Shown here piece after piece: positions 50,503-57,654 of a stretch of 64,000 bases of DNA (the first letter of the stretch is position 1; the number at the start of each line of letters is the position of its first letter). Origin of the DNA: Clavibacter sp. A6099 (GTDB lineage: Bacteria; Actinomycetota; Actinomycetes; Actinomycetales; Microbacteriaceae); NCBI RefSeq assembly GCF_021919125.1, contig NZ_CP083439.1:620001-684000 (forward strand), in the 5' to 3' direction. Under the pieces are notes generated by a model, which saw only the letters and a list, made by a program, of their open reading frames with translations, was not told where the DNA came from and ran no database searches. The position numbers and the translations under genes are program-made.

Positions 50503-52428
50503 TCAGGCGATCATGAACTCCGACGGCTTCAGCGCCCGCTCCACGATGCGCACGTCGCCGATCGACGCCGGCAGCACGTGGTCGAGCTTCCCCGCGTAGA
50601 GGTTGGCGCCGAGGAGCCACGAGGTCGCGGGGGACGCTGCTGCCAGCCCGCGGTTCGTCGTCGACGGGTTCCGCACCACCGGGCAGCCGTCGACGTACAT
50701 GGTCGTGTGCTGGCTGTCGTTCACGACCGCGACGTGCCACCACGTCGCGGCGGGCAGCTCGTGCGACCAGTTCGTGAGCGACCCCTGCTGGGTCGTCGGG
50801 TAGACGCACCACTGGATCTCGCGGCTGCCGGAGACGCTGAGGGTCGCGGCGGGCTCGTCGGGGTCGCCCGCGTCGCCGGGGGTCTTGCCCGAGTCCTTCG
50901 CGGATGCGGCGCGGGAGAGGATCGCGCTGAAGCCGTCGGCGTCGCCGTCGAAGTCGGCCGGGATGCGGACGAACGCCTCGACCGTGTACCCCTGGCGGAA
51001 GGTCGCGGCGTCGAGCGGGGCACCGTCGACGGTGCGGAGGTAGTCGCCGCTCTTCTTGCCACCCGTGAGGGTGAGGCTTCCGAAGCCGGGCTGGTCGTCG
51101 TGGTGCGCGGATGCGAAGCGCAGGGATCCGGGTGCCGCTCCCGCGCGGTTCGCGACCACGAGGTCGTTGCCGCGGCCGGACGCGTCCCGGATGCGGGTGG
51201 CCGTGCCGAGCGCGGATCCGTCCGCCTGCCCGTCGAACCGCCAGTACGCGACCGTGCCGGGCACGAGCATCTGCGCGGCGGGCCGGGCGGCCCGCACGGG
51301 GGCGGGCGCGAACCCGGCGAAGCGCTGCTCGAAGTCGATGCTGACCGTGAACCGGTCGACGTCGCCGGAGAGGGCCGCCTCCTCATCCGCGAGCTCGTTG
51401 CCCGCGCCGAGGCCGCCGCCGAGGATGAACGGCGACAGGGTCTCGACGTCGATCGCGTTCCGCTCGAGGTCCACGTGGTAGAGCCGGATCATCGCGGCGC
51501 CGCCGTAGTAGCGGTCCTGGTAGTTCACGAGGTGCATGGCCACGTCGTGGCCCGCGCGGTTGGTCATGGTCGTGCGGCCGGGCTTCCAGTAGTGCCCGTT
51601 GAGGGTGAGGAAGATCTGGTCGTGCTGGCTGATGAACGAGTCCCAGAGGCCCTGGCCGTAGTCGTCGAGCACGGCGGATCCGTCGGGCTTCGAGTCGACG
51701 ATGTCGTGCGCCGTGAGGATCACCGGCAGCGTCGGGTGCGCCTGCATCACGCCGCGCGCCCACTCCACGCCGCGGGCGCTGGTGCGCCAGTCGAGCGCGA
51801 GGACGAGCCAGTCGCGGCCGCCCGCCGTGAAGGTGTGGAACGAGTTGTAGCCGTCGGGGCTGGATCCGCGGTAGCTCGGGGACTTCTTGAACCGCTTCGG
51901 GCCGAACGCGTCGAGGTAGGGCGTGCGTCCGCGCTGGTCGTCGGTGGAGGAGGGGACGTCGTGGTTGCCGGCGAGCACGCTCCACGCGGCGCCCGCCTTG
52001 TCGAGGAGCGTGAACTGCGCGCTCGCGGCCTGGATCTCCTTCGCGGCGCCGTTCTGGGTCACGTCGCCGAGGTGCGCGAGGAACACGATGTTGTGCCGGT
52101 CGCGCTCGGCGAGCACGTAGCGGAGCGACGCCTCGAGCGGCTCCGGGTGGATGGCGGCGCCGTCGAAGAGGTACTGCGTGTCCGGCAGCACGGCGATCGT
52201 GAAGCGGGGCGACGCGGGGTCGGGCTTCCATCGGGCGCCGGATCCCGGCTGCGCGGCGGGCGCCTTCACGGCGCTGGCGCCGAGCGCGTCGTCGGATGCG
52301 GTCGCTGCCACCGCGGGCAGCGCCCCGCCGAGGCCGGCCACGCCGAGCGCGCCGGCCGCGCCGCTCGTGATGAGGAAGCCGCGTCGGGAGAGCGCGGAGG
52401 AGGGAGACGTCGTCGGGTCCTGGGTCAC
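50503..52428 (-). CDS. Tat-exported metallophosphoesterase with LamG-like domain
   Basis: A 641-residue protein. The N-terminus has a twin-arginine signal (SRRGFLITSGAAG) and hydrophobic core ending near residue 45. The calcineurin-like domain (residues 75-330) carries IAVLPDTQYLFDG, HLGDVTQNG and LAGNHDVPS, which bind two metals, and an HDIVD block. A concanavalin A/LamG-type domain follows (about 400-630, VAYWRFDGQADGS). It is an extracellular phosphoesterase with a probable glycan- or surface-binding module. The GTG at 52428 lacks a binding site; TACGGT lies eight bases upstream. Convergent with the flavin reductase gene. Confidence 0.88.
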   Translation of the reverse strand: MTQDPTTSPSSALSRRGFLITSGAAGALGVAGLGGALPAVAATASDDALGASAVKAPAAQPGSGARWKPDPASPRFTIAVLPDTQYLFDGAAIHPEPLEASLRYVLAERDRHNIVFLAHLGDVTQNGAAKEIQAASAQFTLLDKAGAAWSVLAGNHDVPSSTDDQRGRTPYLDAFGPKRFKKSPSYRGSSPDGYNSFHTFTAGGRDWLVLALDWRTSARGVEWARGVMQAHPTLPVILTAHDIVDSKPDGSAVLDDYGQGLWDSFISQHDQIFLTLNGHYWKPGRTTMTNRAGHDVAMHLVNYQDRYYGGAAMIRLYHVDLERNAIDVETLSPFILGGGLGAGNELADEEAALSGDVDRFTVSIDFEQRFAGFAPAPVRAARPAAQMLVPGTVAYWRFDGQADGSALGTATRIRDASGRGNDLVVANRAGAAPGSLRFASAHHDDQPGFGSLTLTGGKKSGDYLRTVDGAPLDAATFRQGYTVEAFVRIPADFDGDADGFSAILSRAASAKDSGKTPGDAGDPDEPAATLSVSGSREIQWCVYPTTQQGSLTNWSHELPAATWWHVAVVNDSQHTTMYVDGCPVVRNPSTTNRGLAAASPATSWLLGANLYAGKLDHVLPASIGDVRIVERALKPSEFMIA

Positions 52429-52492
52429 GGGGGACGACCGTAGGCGCGGCGGGTGAACGCGACACGGCACCGCGGTGGACGGGCGGCGCAGG

Positions 52493-52873
52493 TCAGCCGA
52501 CCGGCGGCTGGATGAGGTCCCACGGCGCGCCGTACGGGTCCTCGAAGACCGCGACGGTGCCGTACGGCTCGTGACGCGGCTCCTCGCGGAAGACGACGCC
52601 GTGCGCGAGCATCCGCGCGTGCTGGGCGGCGAAGTCGTCGGTCTCGAGGAAGAACACGACGTCGTCCCCGGCCTGCCGGCCCACGCGGTCGGCGTCGTCG
52701 CTGAGCGCGAGGACGAAGCCGGCGCCCGGGCCCTCGGGTCCCACCACCACCCGGCGCCATCCGGTCGCGCTCGTCTCGTCCTGCCGCACGACGAAGCCCA
52801 GCGCGTCGACGAAGAACGCGAGCGCCTCGTCGTGGTGGCGGACGAGGTAGGTGACGTCCTTCAGCCGGATCAT
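52493..52873 (-). CDS. VOC family protein
   Basis: A 126-residue glyoxalase-fold protein: DVTYLVRHHDEALAFFVDALGF at the start and VAVFEDPYGAPWDLIQPP at the end, the latter with the usual metal-site region. Single-domain, with no further motif to name the substrate. It is divergent from the small membrane protein at 52909 with only 35 bases between the start codons, and both are leaderless-type. Probable detoxification or resistance role by family. Confidence 0.85.
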   Translation of the reverse strand: MIRLKDVTYLVRHHDEALAFFVDALGFVVRQDETSATGWRRVVVGPEGPGAGFVLALSDDADRVGRQAGDDVVFFLETDDFAAQHARMLAHGVVFREEPRHEPYGTVAVFEDPYGAPWDLIQPPVG

Positions 52874-52879
52874 GCGAGA

Positions 52880-52885
52880 ACCGTA
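52880..52885 (-). promoter_or_regulatory. Leaderless -10 box for the VOC gene
   Basis: TACGGT on the minus strand, six bases before the ATG at 52873. Confidence 0.6.
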
Positions 52886-52896
52886 GCGCCCGCCCC

Positions 52897-52902
52897 TACG
52901 GT
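52897..52902 (+). promoter_or_regulatory. Leaderless -10 box for the 87-codon membrane gene
   Basis: TACGGT six bases before the GTG at 52909. With the box at 52880 it forms a divergent pair within 35 bases, so the two promoters must overlap. Confidence 0.6.
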
Positions 52903-52908
52903 GGATCC

Positions 52909-53172
52909 GTGACCCGATCCCTGCGCCTCCTGCTCGTCGTCGCGACGCTCGCCGTGGTGGCCGGAGCCGTGACCCTCGGCGTCGGGCTGCTGCAGCCCGC
53001 CGCCTCCGGCTGGTTCGCGTACGCGCCGCTGTCCGGCGAGTCGTTCGTCCCGGCGGGCGTGCACCTGGTGTCGACGGCGGCGATCGTGTCCGCCGCCGTG
53101 CTCGCCCTCGGCGTCGTCGCCCTCGCGCTCTGGTGGGGGATCCGGATCGGCCGCCGTCGCGACGACGCCTGA
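52909..53172 (+). CDS. Small two-helix membrane protein, copy 1
   Basis: An 87-residue protein with two membrane segments (residues 7-28 and 53-78) separated by an extracellular-type loop (SGWFAYAPLSGESFVPAGVH, cited for position), and an Arg/Asp tail. A related protein at 53803 has the same plan, so the pair flanks the HD-domain gene. GTG start six bases after TACGGT. Function unknown. It may be an envelope accessory of the HD enzyme, or a remnant of local duplication. Confidence 0.6.
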   Translation: MTRSLRLLLVVATLAVVAGAVTLGVGLLQPAASGWFAYAPLSGESFVPAGVHLVSTAAIVSAAVLALGVVALALWWGIRIGRRRDDA

Positions 53173-53185
53173 CGGGGATCCGCCC

Positions 53186-53806
53186 GTGTCACAGTGGTCC
53201 ATGCGCATCGCCGACTTCCCCGTGCCCGACACGGTCGCCGCCCGCGGGGCCCTCGAGCTCGCCACCTCGTACCAGTCCGCCGCCATCACGGCCCACGCGC
53301 TCCGCTCCTGGCTCTGGGCCGAGGCGTTCGCGGTGGTCGAGGGTCTGGCGGACGTGGACCACGAGATCCTCTACGTCTCGGCCGTGCTGCACGACATCGG
53401 CACGGTCACGGAGTTCGACGCCCACACGGTGTCGTACGAGCACGCGGGCGGTCACGTCGGGGTCGCGCTCACGGCGGGCGCGGGCTGGCCGGCCGCCCGC
53501 AGGCAGCGCGTGCTCGACGCGATCGTGCGGCACAACTGGCCGTCGGTGGATCCGGAGCTCGACGTCGAGGGGCACCTCCTGGAGGTCGCGACCGGCCTCG
53601 ACATCTCCGGCGCCCGGGCCGACGCGCTCCCCGAGGAGTACCTGCGAGAGGTGCTCGCGGTGCATCCGCGCGGTGACCTCGCCGCCGAGTTCGGCGCCTG
53701 CGTCGTCGACCAGGCGGAGCGGAAGCCGGCGACGGCCGCGCGTCGCCTCGTCGACGGCGGCATCATCGCGAAGCTGGCGGCGAACCCGCTCGAGGCGCTC
53801 CGATGA
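53186..53806 (+). CDS. HD-domain protein, cyanamide hydratase-like
   Basis: A 206-residue HD hydrolase. The metal site is in YVSAVLHDIGTV (HD) with further His in EHAGGHVG and AIVRHNWPS. The order and PDTVAARGALELATSY opening resemble the cyanamide hydratase/DDI2-type group, which hydrates cyanamide to urea, but other HD phosphohydrolase roles are possible. GTG at 53186 is used; an ATG five codons on is the alternative. Begins 14 bases after copy 1 of the membrane protein and overlaps copy 2 by four bases. Confidence 0.8.
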   Translation: MSQWSMRIADFPVPDTVAARGALELATSYQSAAITAHALRSWLWAEAFAVVEGLADVDHEILYVSAVLHDIGTVTEFDAHTVSYEHAGGHVGVALTAGAGWPAARRQRVLDAIVRHNWPSVDPELDVEGHLLEVATGLDISGARADALPEEYLREVLAVHPRGDLAAEFGACVVDQAERKPATAARRLVDGGIIAKLAANPLEALR

Positions 53807-54090
53807 GCCGCGCCGGGATGCGCGTGCTGCTCGCCGTGGCGGTGCTCGCGACCGCGGGCGGGGCGATCGCCCTCGTCGTCGCGCTGTCGCAGCCGGTCGT
53901 CATTGCCTCGTTCGCGGCCGTCGGCCCCGGGAACCCCTTCCGCGGATCCGGGGTGCACTTCCTCACGACGACCGCGATCGTGGGCGCGGTGGTGCTCGTC
54001 GCGGGTCTCGCGGGCCTGGCGCTCGCGCTCGGGATCCGGCTGGGCGGCCGCGCCCGTCGCGACGACCGACCCCCGCGCGCCCGCCGCTGA
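53803..54090 (+). CDS. Small two-helix membrane protein, copy 2
   Basis: A 95-residue paralogue of the protein at 52909: two helices (residues 8-30 and 56-80), the intervening loop again ending in GVHFLTTTAIV against GVHLVSTAAIV in the other copy, and an Arg-rich tail. The ATG overlaps the HD-gene stop by four bases. The two membrane proteins and the HD gene form a sandwich operon of three. Function unknown. Confidence 0.6.
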   Translation: MSRAGMRVLLAVAVLATAGGAIALVVALSQPVVIASFAAVGPGNPFRGSGVHFLTTTAIVGAVVLVAGLAGLALALGIRLGGRARRDDRPPRARR

Positions 54091-54110
54091 GGGCAGCCGG
54101 CGCGCCCGGA

Positions 54111-56216
54111 TCAGCCGATCAGCGACGGCCGCAGGTCGCGCAGCGTGCGGTGCGAGGTGATGCGGATCGCCCCGGCCAGCGCCACCGCGAGCCCCGCGAC
54201 CAGCCACAGCGCGAGCACGCCGGCGTCCTGCGCCGCCTGGCCGAGGTCGCCGCCGTACATGAGCTGCCGCAGCGCATCCACCGCGAAGCTCATCGGCAGC
54301 ACGTGGTGCAGCGCGGCGAGCGGCCCGGGCAGGGTCTGCCAGGGGAACGTGCCACCCGCGGTGACGAGCTGCACGACCATGAGCACGAGCCCGAGGAACT
54401 GCCCGACGCTGCCGAGCAGCACGTTGAGCGCGAGGATGATCGCCGCGAACGTGATCGAGGCGAGCACCATCGTCCCGTACATGGCGAGCGGGTGGGCGAT
54501 GCGGAAGCCGAGCGCGCCGGCGACGATCGCGTAGAGGCCGGCCATCTGCACGATGCCGAGGAGCGCGGGCGTCAGCCACCCTGCGAGCGTGATCCTCAGC
54601 GGCGACCTGCGGGCCGTGATCGCGCGGCGCGACAGCGGCTTCACGATGAGGAACAGGGCGTAGATCCCGATCCACGCGGCGAGGCTGATGAAGAACGGCG
54701 CGAGCCCGGCGCCGTACTCGCCGGCCTGCGTCACCGCGTCCTGGCGGAGCGCGACCGGGTCGCCGATGGTGTCGGCCTGCGCGTTCCGCTGCGCGTCCGT
54801 GGAGGCGGGGATCTGGTCGAGCCCCGAGTCGAGGCCGTCGCGCAGCTTCGTCGTGCCGTCCTGCAGCGTGCCGAGCCCGGACGCGAGCGAGGTGGCGCCG
54901 TCGGCGGCGGAGTGCGCGCCGGTGGCGAGGGTCGCGCTGCCGTCGGCGGCCTGCGCGATGCCGTCCGCGAGGGCGGGGGAGGCCTTGGCGAGCGCGTCCG
55001 CGCCCGTCGCGACCTGCGAGCTGCCGGACGCGAGCGTGCCGGCTCCGGTCGCGAGCGCGGCGGATCCGGTCTGCAGCTTCCCGGCGCCGTCGGCGACCTG
55101 GGCGCTGCCCTGGGCGACCTGCTCGCTGCCGGTCGCGAGCTGCTGCAGCTGCGTGTTGAGGCCGTCGGCCCCGGACGCGGCTCCCGTGATGTCGGTGCCG
55201 AGCACGTCGAGCTTCGCGAGGGTCGCGTCGATGTCGGCCTGCGGGATGCCCGCCTTCGCCATGCGGTCCTGGATGGCGGTCCGAAGCGCGGGCACCCTCC
55301 CCGCGAGCTGGTCGACGCCGGCCGTGGCGGTGGATCCCAGGGCCGCGATCTGGGCGTTCCCGTCCGCCACCTGCCGCGCGCCCTCCGCCGTCTTCTGTGC
55401 GCCCGGCGTGAGCGCCGCGGCACCGGTCGAGAGGTCCGTCGCGCCGGTCGAGAGGGTGGACGCGCCCGCGGCCACCTGGTCGGCGCCGGTCGCGAGCTTC
55501 TGCGTCTGCGCGGGCAGCTGCGCGGTGCCCGTGCGGAGCTGGCCGAGGCCGGAGGAGAGCGTGTCGGCGCCCGTCGCGAGCTTCCCGGTCCCGTCCGCCA
55601 GCGCATCGGCGCCGGAGCGGGCGGACGCGGTGCCGTCGACGAGCTGCTGCGCGCCCGAGGCCGCGTCGCCGAGGCTCGAGCGCACGTCCGCGAGGCCGAG
55701 CAGGAGCTTGCCCGCGGCCTCGGTGCCGACGCGCGAGGCGACCGACTTCGTGATCCGCGCGCCGGCCTGCTGCGCGATGGTCGTGGCGAGGTAGCTGTTC
55801 GCGTCGTCGGTGGCCATGACCACGCGGGCCTGCTGCGGATCCGTGCCCGATGTCGACGAGAGCGCAGCGGAGAAGCCGGACGGGATGGTGAGCGTGAAGT
55901 CGTACGTGCCGTCCTCGAGGCCCGTGCGCGCCTCGGCGGAGGAGACCTCGTGCCAGTCGAACGAGGCGTCGTCGAGCACGTCCTTCGCGACGTCGGTGCC
56001 GTAGTCGACCGGCTTCCCGTCGACCGTCGCGCCCTGGTCGGCGACGACGAGCGCGGCGGGGACCTTGTCGAGGGCGCTGTACGGATCCTGGTTCGCCCAG
56101 AGGTACAGGCCGCCGTAGAGCACGGGCACCAGCACGAGCGCGACGAGCGCGATCTTGGACATGGTGGTGGCGGTGAGGCGCGTCAGCTCGGCGCGCACCA
56201 GGGGGATCAGTCTCAT
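54111..56216 (-). CDS. YhgE/Pip family membrane protein
   Basis: A 701-residue protein. One N-terminal membrane helix (residues 20-42), a large external region (45-490) and five or more C-terminal helices (510-690) of the ABC-2 type. The external part contains many repeats of about seven residues of the form ADGTxxLATGAxxL between residues 200 and 480, likely a long coiled stalk. This is the YhgE/Pip architecture; relatives include phage-infection proteins and ESAT-6 type VII secretion subunits. It overlaps the ATPase-like gene by four bases and is probably under the TetR gene. Role unknown. Confidence 0.87.
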   Translation of the reverse strand: MRLIPLVRAELTRLTATTMSKIALVALVLVPVLYGGLYLWANQDPYSALDKVPAALVVADQGATVDGKPVDYGTDVAKDVLDDASFDWHEVSSAEARTGLEDGTYDFTLTIPSGFSAALSSTSGTDPQQARVVMATDDANSYLATTIAQQAGARITKSVASRVGTEAAGKLLLGLADVRSSLGDAASGAQQLVDGTASARSGADALADGTGKLATGADTLSSGLGQLRTGTAQLPAQTQKLATGADQVAAGASTLSTGATDLSTGAAALTPGAQKTAEGARQVADGNAQIAALGSTATAGVDQLAGRVPALRTAIQDRMAKAGIPQADIDATLAKLDVLGTDITGAASGADGLNTQLQQLATGSEQVAQGSAQVADGAGKLQTGSAALATGAGTLASGSSQVATGADALAKASPALADGIAQAADGSATLATGAHSAADGATSLASGLGTLQDGTTKLRDGLDSGLDQIPASTDAQRNAQADTIGDPVALRQDAVTQAGEYGAGLAPFFISLAAWIGIYALFLIVKPLSRRAITARRSPLRITLAGWLTPALLGIVQMAGLYAIVAGALGFRIAHPLAMYGTMVLASITFAAIILALNVLLGSVGQFLGLVLMVVQLVTAGGTFPWQTLPGPLAALHHVLPMSFAVDALRQLMYGGDLGQAAQDAGVLALWLVAGLAVALAGAIRITSHRTLRDLRPSLIG

Positions 56217-56881
56217 CGGGTCTGCGTTCCGTCGTTCGAGGGAGTGGGTTCGGGGATGGCGCCGGATCCGGCGTCGGCGGGGAGCGCGGCGATCGCCTCG
56301 GCGGCGGCCTCGCTCGTGACGACGAGGACGCCGGTGCCGGTGCGGGCGAGGTCGCGGAGGACGCGCATCCACTCGGCCACCGCGCCGCCGTGCCGCTCGG
56401 GCGAGGTGACGACGACGGCCTCGACGCCGTCGCCCGAGGCGGCGAGCGTGGTGAGGAGGCGGATCCGCGCGACCGCGGGGACGGCCGAGAAGGGGGCGCG
56501 GGCGAGGTCGGCGAGGCCCTGATCGTCGAGGATGACGCCGACCTCGTGCCGGCCGGAGCGGTGCCCGGCGAGGGCGAGCTCCTCGGCGACGACCGCGCGG
56601 AGCGTGACGTCGTCGGCGGGCTCGTTGATCCGCGGGGTGTCGACGAGCGCGACGCGCTCGGCGACGCGCAGGGCGACGCCGGCCGAGTCGTCGCCGTCGA
56701 GGGCGATGGATCCGCCGTCGATCCGCATGCGGCCGGACGCGACGAGGGAGAGGACGGTGGGGCGCAGCTCGGTCTCGGCGATCGCGATCACGGGCTCCGG
56801 GCCGCCGTAGGAGAGCGAGATCGCGGGCAGGGCGGGCGCGGGGCCGTCGCCGACGCGCGCGTCGGTCAGCGTGACGATCAT
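56213..56881 (-). CDS. Degenerate ABC ATPase-like protein
   Basis: A 222-residue protein lying where an ABC ATPase would be expected beside a YhgE/Pip permease-like gene. The order of elements is ATPase-like (a strand and loop PVIAIAETELRPTVLSLV, then RIDGGSIALDGDDSAG as in the DG-loop of ABC proteins, then VGVILDDQGLADLARAPFSAVPAV as signature/Walker B region), but Walker A (GxxGxGKS) is absent and no LSGG or DExx motif survives. It cannot hydrolyse ATP in the usual way. Coupled by 4-base overlaps to the TetR gene and to YhgE. A regulator or structural partner is possible. Confidence 0.65.
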   Translation of the reverse strand: MIVTLTDARVGDGPAPALPAISLSYGGPEPVIAIAETELRPTVLSLVASGRMRIDGGSIALDGDDSAGVALRVAERVALVDTPRINEPADDVTLRAVVAEELALAGHRSGRHEVGVILDDQGLADLARAPFSAVPAVARIRLLTTLAASGDGVEAVVVTSPERHGGAVAEWMRVLRDLARTGTGVLVVTSEAAAEAIAALPADAGSGAIPEPTPSNDGTQTR

Positions 56882-57561
56882 GACGCGGCCTCCGTGCGGG
56901 CCGCCGCGGCGGGCGCGGCGGCCGCGTGGGGCGTGCACTCGCGGAGCTCGGGGGTGGCGGCGATGAGCTCGCCCGCCGCGCGCCAGTCGAGGCCGCAGAG
57001 GGCGAGCGAGGTGAGGATCACGAGCGAGTGGCCCTCCTCGCGGCCGATGTCGCTGCGCGTCGCCTCGTCGAGCACCGCGAGCGCGCCGCCCTCGACCAGC
57101 CGGGCGAGCGTCGCCGCGGGGATGTCGCCGCGCAGCTCGCCCGCGGCGATGCCGCGCTCGACGACGCGCAGCAGATCGGCCCGGATCGGCGCGAGCTCGG
57201 ACCCGATCTCGCGCGCGAGAGGTCCGCGGACGGCCACCCGGGCCATCACGCGCACCTGCTCGACCTCGACCCAGAGGCGCGCGCCGATCAGGGCGACGTG
57301 GATCCGGCTGTCGTCGTGCGTGATCCCGGCCAGCGCCTCGACCACGCGCCGGGCGCCGCGCTGCAGCACCTCGCGCACGAGGTCGTCTCGCGTGGCGAAG
57401 TGCCCGTAGACGGCGCGGCGGCTGAGCCCGGCGACGGCGGCGATGGTCTCGAGGGAGGCGTCCGGGTCGCGGTCGAGCGCGACCACGGCCGCGTCGACGA
57501 GGGCCTGGCGGTTGGTCGCGGCGTCCTTGCGGGGCGCGCGCGCGGAGGCGAGGGAGGTCAT
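56878..57561 (-). CDS. TetR family repressor of the YhgE operon
   Basis: A 227-residue TetR protein. The helix-turn-helix at residues 18-62 (ALVDAAVVALDRDPDASLETI, then SRRAVYGHFATRDDLV) and a long ligand domain are clear. It is the first gene of an operon with the ATPase-like and YhgE genes (4-base overlaps), so it controls its own operon. The promoter, TTGCAC / 18 bp / TAGCCT with the ATG six bases on, has CACACGTGTG within the spacer, a likely self-operator. Confidence 0.88.
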   Translation of the reverse strand: MTSLASARAPRKDAATNRQALVDAAVVALDRDPDASLETIAAVAGLSRRAVYGHFATRDDLVREVLQRGARRVVEALAGITHDDSRIHVALIGARLWVEVEQVRVMARVAVRGPLAREIGSELAPIRADLLRVVERGIAAGELRGDIPAATLARLVEGGALAVLDEATRSDIGREEGHSLVILTSLALCGLDWRAAGELIAATPELRECTPHAAAAPAAAARTEAAS

Positions 57562-57567
57562 GCGACC

Positions 57568-57597
57568 AGGCTAGCTATCCTGCACACGTGTGTGCAA
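57568..57597 (-). promoter_or_regulatory. Promoter and self-operator of the TetR-YhgE operon
   Basis: -35 TTGCAC (57592-57597), an 18-bp spacer and -10 TAGCCT (57568-57573) on the minus strand, then six bases to the ATG. The 10-bp palindrome CACACGTGTG (57583-57592) covers most of the spacer, so bound repressor would block transcription. Confidence 0.7.
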
Positions 57598-57654
57598 CTT
57601 AGTCCGGCGAGCTCCCAGCTCTCGCCCCGTCCCGCGTGCGCGCGCCCGTTCGGA

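Noticed and set aside
54830-55620. Repetitive stretch in the YhgE gene resembling a tandem DNA repeat
   Set aside because: The periodicity is at the protein level (degenerate repeats of about seven residues); the DNA units vary, so it is a coiled stalk, not a CRISPR or satellite.
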